This document shows positions 15,436 to 21,774 of a stretch of DNA of 21,869 nucleotides, piece after piece. This stretch comes from CAYOKT01 sp964404605 (GTDB taxonomy: Bacteria; Electryoneota; Electryoneia; Electryoneales; Electryoneaceae). The notes below the pieces were generated by a model. The model had not been told where the DNA came from. It worked only from the letters and a program-made list of their open reading frames with translations, and did not search any database. The stretch lies in NCBI GenBank assembly GCA_964404605.1, contig CAYOKT010000048.1, positions 1-21,869 of the forward strand, written 5' to 3'. The position numbers and the translations under genes were made by a program. The first letter of the stretch is position 1, and each line of letters begins with the position of its first letter.

Positions 15436-15530
15436 CGCACGCTGTGCGCATCACCGTCGGGGACGAGGAGCAGACGACCACCCTGATCGAGGCGCTCGAG
15501 GAGATCTTCCCGGCACACCCGGCGTCGTAG
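15436..15530 (+). pseudogene. hisC 3' fragment (duplicated last 31 codons and stop)
   Basis: This is an exact copy of the hisC terminus from HAVRITVGDEE to the TAG at 15528-15530. There is no start codon and no upstream part of the gene, so it is a duplication remnant, not a gene. Confidence 0.85.
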
Positions 15531-15570
15531 GGGCACGGCGCAACGCTCCCAGGCTGCCTGCTGACGTTTC

Positions 15571-15650
15571 CCGGGGTCGGCGACCCCGGGCTGCCTGCTG
15601 ACAAGGCCACCCTGCCGCCCATCGTCGTAGGGGCACGGCGCGCCGTGCCC
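15571..15650 (+). repeat. Repeat-rich intergenic segment with two strong palindromes
   Basis: CCCGGGGT and ACCCCGGG (15571-15591) form an 8-bp stem. GGCCACCC at 15605-15612 resembles one end of the hairpin family, with an insertion between. Bases 15631-15650 are a perfect 20-nt palindrome, GGGCACGGCG then CGCCGTGCCC. Together with the hisC duplication this fills the region 15332-15817, which has no intact gene. Confidence 0.7.
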
Positions 15651-15662
15651 TTACAGTACTCC

Positions 15663-15872
15663 TCAGCCGGGGATGGCGCCCGTGTCGAGGTTGACCCGCA
15701 TCCGCTCCGCGCGGCTTNNNNNNNNNNNNNNNNNNNNNNNNNNNNNNNNNNNNNNNNNNNNNNNNNNNNNNNNNNNNNNNNNNNNNNNNNNNNNNNNNNN
15801 NNNNNNNNNNNNNNNNNTCAGCCGGGGATGGCGCCCGTGTCGAGGTTGACCCGCATCCGCTCCGCGCGGCTT
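15663..15872. other. False gap: 100 N flanked by an identical 55-bp repeat
   Basis: Bases 15663-15717 and 15818-15872 are identical, 55 bp each, around exactly 100 N (15718-15817). As with the gap near leuD, this is an unmerged contig overlap. The left copy repeats the end of the STAS gene; the true sequence probably runs from 15662 to 15818. Confidence 0.9.
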
Positions 15873-16198
15873 ACGGTCTGCGCATCGGGGACGAGGGCGA
15901 AGCGGTGGAGCACGCCGAGCTCGGCGAGCATCGTGCGGGCAAACCAGGGCACTTCCGCGAGCACGAGGTCGCCCCCGAGCTCCCTCAGGCGGCGCTCCAC
16001 CGAGAGCAGGCCGCTGAAGAGGGTGGAGTGCAGGAAACGCATCCCGCGCAGGGTGAGCACCACGCGGCGCACCCCGCTGTCGATGAGCGTTTCGAGGCAC
16101 TCCTCCAGCCCGCCCTGCAGATCCTGGTCGAGGGCCGGTCCGCCGAACACGTAGGCGGTGCGGCCGAGGATATAGGTGGGATAGGCGGTGAATTTCAT
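15818..16198 (-). CDS. STAS-domain protein (anti-sigma-factor antagonist-like)
   Basis: The 126-residue product is essentially one STAS domain, the fold of SpoIIAA/RsbV anti-anti-sigma factors and related switches. VVLTLRGMRFLHSTLFSGLL at 46-65 aligns with the family's D(L)SGVxFIDSSGL region. S58 matches the phosphorylatable serine, but the preceding Asp is His here. The following RRLRELGGDLVLAEVPWFARTMLAELGV is the usual helix-strand-helix. The start ATG 16198 has GGAG eight bases upstream; an earlier in-frame ATG at 16327 would add a basic tail unlike the family. No anti-sigma kinase or sigma factor is adjacent, so the partner is unknown. Confidence 0.8.
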   Translation of the reverse strand: MKFTAYPTYILGRTAYVFGGPALDQDLQGGLEECLETLIDSGVRRVVLTLRGMRFLHSTLFSGLLSVERRLRELGGDLVLAEVPWFARTMLAELGVLHRFALVPDAQTVSRAERMRVNLDTGAIPG

Positions 16199-16330
16199 GC
16201 TCACTTCTCCGGGTAGGGAACAAACGCTGCTTTCCCTTTTCCGCAAGCCGTGTGCCCGCCGTAACCCCTTGGTTCCGCGGAGGATGGTGTCGGCGACCGG
16301 CGCCCTCTTGGGCAAGCGATGCCGCACCCC

Positions 16331-16370
16331 CGGCAGCCTGTGCCCGTGGGGAACCGCACGACGGCTGCCG
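16331..16370 (-). promoter_or_regulatory. Structured leader candidate upstream of the STAS gene
   Basis: CGGCAGCC (16331-16338) pairs with GGCTGCCG (16363-16370), and inside it GTGC (16340-16343) pairs with GCAC. The interrupted stem lies between the HD-GYP terminator and the STAS start. It matches no riboswitch class I know. Confidence 0.3.
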
Positions 16371-16378
16371 AGGGCCGG

Positions 16379-16405
16379 AAAAAGAAAAACCCCGCCGGGG
16401 CGGGG
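16379..16405 (-). terminator. Intrinsic terminator of the HD-GYP gene
   Basis: On the minus strand CCCCGC, loop CCGG, GCGGGG is followed by TTTTTCTTTTT (complement of 16379-16389). It is the only textbook rho-independent terminator in the window, about 50 bp beyond the stop at 16455. It would separate the HD-GYP transcript from STAS. Confidence 0.85.
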
Positions 16406-16454
16406 CCGCTTGATTCACGGAGAGGGGCGATGCAGACCCTGGTACGGGGCTGCT

Positions 16455-17636
16455 TCAGACCATCAGCTTCAGGCGCAGCCGCTGGTCACGGCTGAAGTCG
16501 ATCGTCTTCGGTTTCACCCGGTTGCCGTCCGGGTCCGCGTAGAGGATCACCTGCGGCCGGGCGGTGTCCTCGGTCTGCTCGCTGACCACCGCGAAGTACC
16601 CGACCAGTCCGAAGGCATCCGTGTCAACGATCTGCACCATGCTGCCGGTGGGATAGAGGCAGATGATCTTCGTCATCGCGTGACAGGCGGCCTGGTTGAA
16701 GCGCTTGTGGCAGAAGGACATGATCGTCCCGAGGGCATCCGCGGGGGCGAGGGGGCGGGGGATGATGCCGTTGCCGTTGACAAGGTTGTCATAGGCCTCC
16801 GCGATGGAGACGATCTCGGCATACCGGAAGATGCGGTTGGACTCCAGCGGCCCGGTGTGCGTCGGCGGCTGGTTGTCCCCCGTCAACCCCTGCGGGTACC
16901 CCTTACCGTTCTGCCACTCGTGATGGTGCCAGATGGTGAGCCGCTCGGTGAACAGCGTCTCATCGGCGTTCTCGAGCAGCATCGCGCCGAACGTGGGGTG
17001 TTCCTTGAACCGCTCGAGCGCATCGTTCGCCAGGCTGTGCTTCGGATGGCCGAAAACGCCCGGGATGCATAGCTTGCCGAAATCATGGAGGAGCGCGCCG
17101 AGTCCGAGTTCGCGCAGTTGACGGCTGCTGTAGCCGAACTCCCGCCCGAGAAGCACGGAGATGACCGCCACGTTCACAGCATGGCGATAATGGTACGTGG
17201 AGTGGGCGACCTCCGCGAAGACATCGATCAACGGGACCTGGCTGTCGATGATGTCGCGCAGGATGGTTGATACGGCCTGGGTGAGATCCGGTAGGTTGGG
17301 CACCCGGAACACATCCGGGTGTTCCTCGAGCAGCTCGCGGGTGATCTCGCTCGCTTCCGACTTGAGGTGGACGGCATGGGCGAGGGACTCGACCCCTTCG
17401 GACACCGCGGCTTCGGAAACCCGGCGCGTCGTCTCCTCGATGATCTCCTGCGGCTGGACTTCATCGAAATCATCATCCTCGACAAACAGGGCGGAATAGC
17501 CGAGTTCGCCGATGCGCTTGATATACTCATCGTCGAGCCGCTCGCCGGCCGCCAGCAACAGCAGGTTCGCGCCGGCGTAGAGTGAACGGCCCAGAATCAT
17601 CCCTTCAGTCAGTTGATCCAATGGGATCTTGCGCAC
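16455..17636 (-). CDS. HD-GYP domain protein, probable cyclic-di-GMP phosphodiesterase
   Basis: This is a 393-residue cytoplasmic protein. The N-terminus (KIPLDQLTEGMILGRSLY to about residue 60) resembles the small domain often found before HD-GYP units. A charged helical linker (about 60-130) and the HD-GYP domain follow. H184-D185 in LLHDFGKLCIP is the metal-binding pair, and HHEWQNGKGYPQGL with G246-Y247-P248 is the GYP signature, with Asn in place of the usual Asp before GxGYP. HD-GYP enzymes hydrolyse c-di-GMP to pGpG or GMP. The residues after 320 form an extra beta-rich tail. The start is set at GTG 17636, nine bases after AGGGGG; the longer frame to ATG 17693 would begin upstream of the predicted -10. 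There is no receiver domain, so the input signal is unknown. Confidence 0.88.
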   Translation of the reverse strand: MRKIPLDQLTEGMILGRSLYAGANLLLLAAGERLDDEYIKRIGELGYSALFVEDDDFDEVQPQEIIEETTRRVSEAAVSEGVESLAHAVHLKSEASEITRELLEEHPDVFRVPNLPDLTQAVSTILRDIIDSQVPLIDVFAEVAHSTYHYRHAVNVAVISVLLGREFGYSSRQLRELGLGALLHDFGKLCIPGVFGHPKHSLANDALERFKEHPTFGAMLLENADETLFTERLTIWHHHEWQNGKGYPQGLTGDNQPPTHTGPLESNRIFRYAEIVSIAEAYDNLVNGNGIIPRPLAPADALGTIMSFCHKRFNQAACHAMTKIICLYPTGSMVQIVDTDAFGLVGYFAVVSEQTEDTARPQVILYADPDGNRVKPKTIDFSRDQRLRLKLMV

Positions 17637-17666
17637 GTAGTGGTCCCCCTGAGCAGGCGCTTGAAA

Positions 17667-17693
17667 ATAATACAGAAAAGAGCATGCGGACAA
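17667..17693 (-). promoter_or_regulatory. Candidate promoter of the HD-GYP gene
   Basis: The minus strand has TATTAT (complement of 17667-17672) about 30 nt upstream of GTG 17636, with TTGTCC 15 bp further upstream. The spacing is shorter than ideal. Confidence 0.3.
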
Positions 17694-17801
17694 TTGTTAT
17701 CGCCAAGCCGTCTCATTATCTCGCACGTCTCCTTTCCCCGGCGGTGGATGGTGTTTTCCCGCCGCAACCGTGAGTACCTTTTCCGCAGGGGGGTAATTAC
17801 A

Positions 17802-17868
17802 CCGGGCGATTCGAACGTTTCTCGGGGTTTTTCCCTCGCGACGTACGATTCACGGTCGATTCGCCCGG
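17802..17868 (+). promoter_or_regulatory. Inverted repeat in the rseC leader
   Basis: CCGGGCGATTCG (17802-17813) and CGATTCGCCCGG (17857-17868) are inverted repeats with one mismatch, 43 bp apart, just before the rseC-like gene. It could be an operator pair or a long stem. CGATTC also occurs a third time between them. Confidence 0.3.
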
Positions 17869-17889
17869 CACCACCAGCGAGAGACGACC

Positions 17890-18381
17890 ATGGCTGAAAC
17901 GGCACTGTTCGGAAAACCCTCCGCTCCCGCCGAGGAGACGGCCGTCGTCGTGGAGGCGTTCGGCGACACGGTGCGTGTCCGTCCGCAGGTGAGCGCCGCC
18001 TGCGACTCCTGCGGCGCCCACTCGCTCTGCTTTCCGGCCTCCGGTTCCCAACCGTTGATCGAGGCGCGCAACGTCGCCGGGGCACGCACCGGGGATGTGG
18101 TCATTCTCCAGCGTGCAGAGGCGCCCCGCATCGGCGCGGCGTTGATCCTCTTCGGCGTGCCGGTGGTCTGCCTCGCCGGGGGAGCGGCGCTCGGCAGCGC
18201 CGGCGGCGGGGGGCAGGGCTCCTCGGTGGCCGGGGCGATCGCCGGGCTGGCCCTCGGCCTGCTGCTCCTGCGCCTGCTGAACCGGCTCCTGAAGCGAAAG
18301 GCCGGTTTCCGGCCGGTGGTGGAGAAGATCGTCGGCCAATCGCCGCCGGAGATGTTCATCCCCGGACCTCACACCGGTTAG
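17890..18381 (+). CDS. RseC/MucC-family integral membrane protein
   Basis: This 163-residue protein has the RseC layout: an N-terminal cytoplasmic beta domain with the cysteine motif C38-x2-C41-G...C47, then two membrane helices (about 82-103 and 108-129) and a basic tail (LLKRK). RseC modulates sigma-E in enterobacteria, and relatives work with Rnf/SoxR-reducing systems. The cysteines may bind a redox cofactor. No rnf or rpoE gene is nearby, so the role here is open. The stop is 21 bp from the queG start on the same strand, pointing to co-transcription and perhaps coupled translation. The Shine-Dalgarno (GAGAG) is weak. Confidence 0.8.
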   Translation: MAETALFGKPSAPAEETAVVVEAFGDTVRVRPQVSAACDSCGAHSLCFPASGSQPLIEARNVAGARTGDVVILQRAEAPRIGAALILFGVPVVCLAGGAALGSAGGGGQGSSVAGAIAGLALGLLLLRLLNRLLKRKAGFRPVVEKIVGQSPPEMFIPGPHTG

Positions 18382-18402
18382 CCGTCCTCCCCGGCCGCCA
18401 CG

Positions 18403-19572
18403 ATGACCCTCGCCCCCCGCATCAAGCAGGCCGCCCTCGAATCCGGGTTCGATTTCGCCGCCGTCGCGCCGTTCGCTCCGCCAGGGGGTGCGGGGGACCT
18501 GGACCATTACCTCGCCCGCGGGTACGCCGCCGGGATGCCATGGCTCGCCCGCGACCCCGAGCGCCGCAAGGACCCGCGCTTGCTGTGGCCGGAGGGACGC
18601 AGCATCCTCGTGGTCGGCATTAACTATCGCCAACAGCCGCTCCCGCCCGAAACCCTCGCCGACCCCTCACGCGGCAGGATCGCCTCCTACGCCTGGGGGC
18701 GGGACTACCACGATATCCTCCTCCCCCGGCTCCGCGCCCTGGGCGGGGAGATCGACCGGATCGCGGGCCGGCGGGTAGCCGGCCGCGCCTACGTGGACAC
18801 CGGACCGCTCCTCGAAAAGCCGATCGCCGCCGCCGCCCATGCGGGGTTCCTCGGGAAAAACACGCTCCTCATCCGGCCCCGCTTCGGCTCCTTCCACTTC
18901 CTCGGGGAGTTGCTGCTGGCGCTGGAGCTGCCCGTCGACCCGCCGCCGCGAGTCGAGTCCGGCTGCGGCGACTGCGCCCTGTGCGAGGCCGCCTGCCCCA
19001 CGGGGGCGCTGGAGGAGGCCTACCGCCTGAACGCTCCGCGCTGCATCAGTTACCTGACCATCGAGCATCGCGGACCGATCCCCCGGGAGCTGCGCCCGAA
19101 GATGGGCAACTGGATTTTCGGCTGCGACGCCTGCCAGACCTGCTGCCCGTACAACGCCCACCCGGCCGGAACGACACGCGAGGAAGCCCTCCGGCCCACC
19201 GATCCCGAGCAGGCGGCGCCGAAGCTGCTCGAGCTGATCGCGCTGGACGAGGAAGGGTTCCGCGCGCGGTTCCGCGGGAGCGCGGTGAAACGGGTGAAGC
19301 GGAGTGGCCTGCTGCGGAACGTGGCGGTCGCTCTCGGAAACTGGGGCGGCGAGGCGGGGGTGGAGCCGCTGGGGCGGGCGCTCGACGACCCGGAGCCCCT
19401 CGTTCGGGGACACGCCGCCTGGGCGCTGGGGCGCATCGGAACCCCGGAGGCCCGCGCACACCTCGCGCGCTCCCTGGCGCGGGAGGCGGACCCGCTTGTC
19501 CGGGGGGAACTGACAGAGGCGCTGGCGGGCCGGCTGGGTGGCCCTGTCAGCTTCGATGACAGGGTTTCATAG
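18403..19572 (+). CDS. queG: Epoxyqueuosine reductase
   Basis: The 389-residue enzyme performs the last step of queuosine synthesis, reducing epoxyqueuosine to queuosine in tRNA with cobalamin and two [4Fe-4S] clusters. YVDTGPLLEKP contains the catalytic Asp (D132). The first cluster motif is C188-x2-C191-x2-C194-x3-C198 (then PTGAL) and the second is C241-x2-C244-x2-C247-C248-P. The C-terminus (about 300-375) has HEAT-like helical repeats (ALGNWGGEAGVEPL, AAWALGRIGTPEAR) that bind tRNA in known structures. No Shine-Dalgarno precedes ATG 18403, consistent with coupling to rseC. The final 12 codons, GGPVSFDDRVS and the stop, are encoded by hairpin copy G, so the native end was probably replaced or extended by the element. 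Confidence 0.93.
   Translation: MTLAPRIKQAALESGFDFAAVAPFAPPGGAGDLDHYLARGYAAGMPWLARDPERRKDPRLLWPEGRSILVVGINYRQQPLPPETLADPSRGRIASYAWGRDYHDILLPRLRALGGEIDRIAGRRVAGRAYVDTGPLLEKPIAAAAHAGFLGKNTLLIRPRFGSFHFLGELLLALELPVDPPPRVESGCGDCALCEAACPTGALEEAYRLNAPRCISYLTIEHRGPIPRELRPKMGNWIFGCDACQTCCPYNAHPAGTTREEALRPTDPEQAAPKLLELIALDEEGFRARFRGSAVKRVKRSGLLRNVAVALGNWGGEAGVEPLGRALDDPEPLVRGHAAWALGRIGTPEARAHLARSLAREADPLVRGELTEALAGRLGGPVSFDDRVS
19536..19571 (+). repeat. Hairpin element copy G, overlapping the end of queG
   Basis: GGGTGGC leads into stem CCCTGTCA (19542-19549), loop GCTTCGA, TGACAGGG (19557-19564), then TTTCATA. The queG stop TAG is at 19570-19572. It shares loop pattern GCTYYGA with copies A and B, and its stem is fully Watson-Crick. 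Confidence 0.8.
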
Positions 19573-19589
19573 ATGCAATACCCCGGTTC

Positions 19590-19620
19590 CCCGGGATGCA
19601 TCCCGGGAGACTCTATTTTC
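19590..19620 (+). terminator. Palindrome with T-rich tail after queG
   Basis: CCCGGGATGCATCCCGGG (19590-19607) is a perfect palindrome that can form a 7-bp stem with loop TGCA. It is followed by AGACTCTATTTTC. It could terminate queG in addition to copy G. The minus strand of 19640-19672 repeats the inner hairpin TCCCGA-AGTG-TCGGG of copy D. Confidence 0.4.
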
Positions 19621-19701
19621 CCTTCCGCTTGACTATCCTGTCAAATCCTGTCACCCCGACACTTCGGGACAGTGCCCCTCGCCGTTCATCGCGTACATCC
19701 C

Positions 19702-19732
19702 TATGAAACCTGGGACTTCAGTCTGGGCCACA
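19702..19732 (-). repeat. Hairpin element copy H, downstream of the response regulator gene
   Basis: Plus-strand TATGAAA (19702-19708), stem CCTGGGAC with GTCTGGG (19709-19716, 19721-19727; one imperfect position), loop TTCA, then GGCCACAC. In minus reading it follows the stop at 19861. Together with copy G it forms a back-to-back pair between two converging genes. Confidence 0.65.
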
Positions 19733-19743
19733 CGCCCATTTCT

Positions 19744-19772
19744 AGATTCTTCACTGCGTTCAGAACGACATT
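19744..19772 (-). repeat. Dispersed motif of the 'SERSEES' type
   Basis: The minus strand contains GTCGTTCTGAACGCAG followed by TGAAGAATCT. From memory, close variants (GTCATTCTGAGCGNAGCGAAGAATCT) are scattered through intergenic DNA of many unrelated bacteria and yield spurious peptides with RSERSEESRN. It abuts copy H. Its function is unknown. Confidence 0.55.
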
Positions 19773-19860
19773 CCTGCGGGTCTGGCTGGATAACCGAAGC
19801 CCCCGGGGGGCGGCCGGCCGGCCCGGGGAGGGCCGGGGCGCATGCCATGCGCCGCCCGAA

Positions 19861-20583
19861 TTACTTCTTCTCGGATTTCCTGGCGGCGTGCTCCTCGGAA
19901 TCGAACGTGCGCAGTTTCTCTTCCAGCTCGCGGGCGATGTCGAACATCGTGTTCTTGATGCCGACATAATCGGTGGTCGCCAACTCGTGCCGGGACGCCA
20001 TCTCCTCGAGGCTCTCGACCACCATCCGGATGCGGCGGCTCTGCCGCAAGACCGTCTCCTTGAGCTTCTTCACCTGCTTGACATCGGTCTCCGATGTCAA
20101 CTCCGTCCGGCCGTCAATCACCGCGAGAGCGTTGTTGATGTAATGGGCGAGGGTGACGATCAACTGTCCGAGGGTCTCCACACGGGCCGCCTCGCGGTCC
20201 AGGAGGACCTGGCGGCTCTTGTTGAGCCGCGAGGAGACCCGCGCCAGCAGCTCCTCGGTGTCGAAGGGTTTCACAATGTAGTCATCGGCGCCGAGCTGAA
20301 AGCCCAGCCGCTTGTCGTCGCTCTGGTCCTTCGCCGTGAGGAAGACGATCGGGATGCGGGAGCACTCCTCGACGGAACGGATCTGGCGGGCCGCCTCGAA
20401 ACCGTTCATCCGGGGCATCATCACATCCATCAGGATCAGGTCGGGGCGGAGTTCGCCGGCCCGCTTCACCGCGTCGAAGCCGTTCTCCACGCTGGTCACC
20501 TTGAATCCCTCCCGCGAGAGAATCAGGGTGACCAGTTTACGCATGTAGGCGTCGTCGTCCGCAATCAGAATGTGTCCGCTCAT
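19861..20583 (-). CDS. Response regulator with C-terminal histidine-kinase-like dimerisation region
   Basis: This 240-residue protein begins with a complete receiver domain (about 4-120). D9-D10 bind Mg, D53 is the phosphoacceptor in LILMDVMMPRMNG, and T83 and K105 (KPF) complete the switch set. Instead of a DNA-binding output it continues into a long alpha-helical segment in which LGQLIVTLAHYINNALAVIDG (138-158) resembles the H-box of HisKA domains (normally AHExxNPL). H147 matches the phospho-histidine, but the following acidic residue is Tyr. A second helix rich in Arg/Glu (about 172-195) could complete the hairpin. There is no ATP-binding kinase domain, and the tail is charged. It may be a phosphotransfer or dimerising regulator. 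The start ATG 20583 has GGGAG ten bases upstream; the frame upstream to 20688 is unlike any domain. Confidence 0.82.
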   Translation of the reverse strand: MSGHILIADDDAYMRKLVTLILSREGFKVTSVENGFDAVKRAGELRPDLILMDVMMPRMNGFEAARQIRSVEECSRIPIVFLTAKDQSDDKRLGFQLGADDYIVKPFDTEELLARVSSRLNKSRQVLLDREAARVETLGQLIVTLAHYINNALAVIDGRTELTSETDVKQVKKLKETVLRQSRRIRMVVESLEEMASRHELATTDYVGIKNTMFDIARELEEKLRTFDSEEHAARKSEKK

Positions 20584-20656
20584 GGGCGGCGCACTCCCGG
20601 CCGGTTCGGTTTCCCGCGCCGGACCTTCGTGTCCGGCTTGTGAACCTGAACCACGA

Positions 20657-20674
20657 ATTCCCTCTTCCGGGAAT
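20657..20674. promoter_or_regulatory. Dyad in the divergent region before the response regulator gene
   Basis: ATTCCC and GGGAAT are separated by TCTTCC, about 75 bp upstream of the response regulator start. It may be an operator or leader hairpin. The 291-bp divergent region 20584-20874 also contains a weak promoter-like pair TTGGCC-18 bp-CATATT (20781-20810) for the hydratase. No gene is seen in it. Confidence 0.25.
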
Positions 20675-20874
20675 ATGGACTCCAACAAGGCGTGTTGGGA
20701 ACACTATCATCCCGCGGAAGGAAAAATCCGGAGCGTGGGAATTCAGCCCCCCTCGCAGCCCGCTGGAGGAGCGGTGCGAGTTGGCCGCCGGCCGCTTTTC
20801 TGGCCATATTCCCTGCGCGATGCGGCGACAGGGCCGCCGCGCTCCGACAAACCGATGGAGACAGGGGGAGGAGA

Positions 20875-21651
20875 ATGAGCTACGAAAAGCTGCACGTCGA
20901 GGTGGCGGATTCCATCGCCACGGTGACCATCGACAACCCGAAGGTGAACGCCCTCAACCGTCAGGTGCTGGGCGAACTGGACCAGGCTTTCGCTTCGTTC
21001 AGGAATGACGACGCCATCGGGGCGGTGATCCTCACCGGTGCGGGCAAGGCCTTCGTCGCCGGGGCGGACATCGGGGAACTGAGCCGTCTGGACGCCCTCG
21101 GCGCGCTGGAATACGCGAGAAGCGGTCAGCATCTGATGATCCGCATCGAAACGCTGCCGAAACCGGTGATCGCGGCGGTGAACGGGTTCGCCCTCGGCGG
21201 GGGCTGCGAGCTGGCGATGGCCTGCACCCTGCGGGTCGCCTCGGAAAAAGCCCTCTTCGGGCAGCCGGAGGTGAAACTGGGCCTGATCCCCGGCTTCGGG
21301 GGCACCCAGCGCCTGCCGCGCCTGGTCGGCCTCGGGCGGGCGCTCGAACTGCTGCTGAACGGGGAATCCATCGGCGCCGAGGAAGCGCACCGCATCGGCC
21401 TGGTCAACCGTATCGTCCCCGCCGAGTCCCTGCTCGACGAGGCGAAGGCCCTCGCGAAACAGATCCTCGCCGTGGGGCCGGTCGCGGCCCGGTTCGCAAA
21501 GGAGGCGGCGCTGCGCGGGGTCTCCCTGTCCATCTCCGAGGGGCAGCGGCTGGAGTCCGACCTGTTCGGCGCCTGCTTCGCCACCGAGGATGCGAAGGAG
21601 GGAACCGCCGCCTTCCTCGAGCGGCGCGAAGCGCAGTTCAAGGGCAGGTGA
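20875..21651 (+). CDS. Enoyl-CoA hydratase (crotonase family)
   Basis: The 258-residue protein has the standard crotonase length. ECHs hydrate trans-2-enoyl-CoA in fatty-acid or amino-acid breakdown. GKAFVAGADIGEL (57-69) and FALGGGCELAMAC (105-117) form the CoA and oxyanion pocket. E112 and E132 (in FGQPEVKLGLIPGFGGTQRL) match both catalytic glutamates of the rat hydratase, so hydration is the likely reaction. ATG 20875 follows a strong Shine-Dalgarno, AGGGGGAGGAG. No acyl-CoA dehydrogenase or thiolase is within the window, so the pathway (short-chain beta-oxidation, butanoyl-CoA metabolism) is not resolved. Confidence 0.92.
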   Translation: MSYEKLHVEVADSIATVTIDNPKVNALNRQVLGELDQAFASFRNDDAIGAVILTGAGKAFVAGADIGELSRLDALGALEYARSGQHLMIRIETLPKPVIAAVNGFALGGGCELAMACTLRVASEKALFGQPEVKLGLIPGFGGTQRLPRLVGLGRALELLLNGESIGAEEAHRIGLVNRIVPAESLLDEAKALAKQILAVGPVAARFAKEAALRGVSLSISEGQRLESDLFGACFATEDAKEGTAAFLERREAQFKGR

Positions 21652-21659
21652 CCGCGTCC

Positions 21660-21684
21660 GGCGGCGGGCGAACGAACCGCCGCC
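21660..21684 (+). terminator. Possible terminator hairpin after the hydratase gene
   Basis: GGCGGCGG (21660-21667) pairs with CCGCCGCC (21677-21684) around a 9-nt loop, 8 bp past the stop. No T run follows, so it could be a stabilising hairpin only. Confidence 0.3.
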
Positions 21685-21774
21685 CCGGTGAAACGCTGGA
21701 CTCCGGCCGCCCCGGGCGGCGCGTGACGCGGTTCGCTCATCCGCCCTCGAGGGGCGCGGGCGGTCCCGCCCGTT

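Larger units (their letters stand above)
15237..15584 (+). repeat. Direct duplication of the hisC 3' end (two 149-bp units, 199 bp apart)
   Basis: Units 15237-15385 and 15436-15584 are identical except A15367/G15566. Each holds the last hisC codons, the stop and about 55 bp beyond. They are separated by 50 bp containing hairpin copy F. This suggests a tandem duplication, perhaps by slippage or recombination at the hairpin. Confidence 0.9.

Noticed and set aside
15436..15530. Possible small gene encoding the hisC tail
   Set aside because: It lacks a start codon and ribosome-binding site; it is a duplicated 3' fragment.
16199..16454. Cyclic-di-GMP riboswitch upstream of the STAS gene
   Set aside because: Although an HD-GYP gene is adjacent and GGGGTTAC occurs, the conserved core of class I (ACGCAAAGCC) is absent.
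19538..19969. Small ORF of 143 codons after queG
   Set aside because: It is assembled from repeat elements G and H, the dispersed motif and the antisense end of the response regulator gene; the peptide resembles translated repeats.
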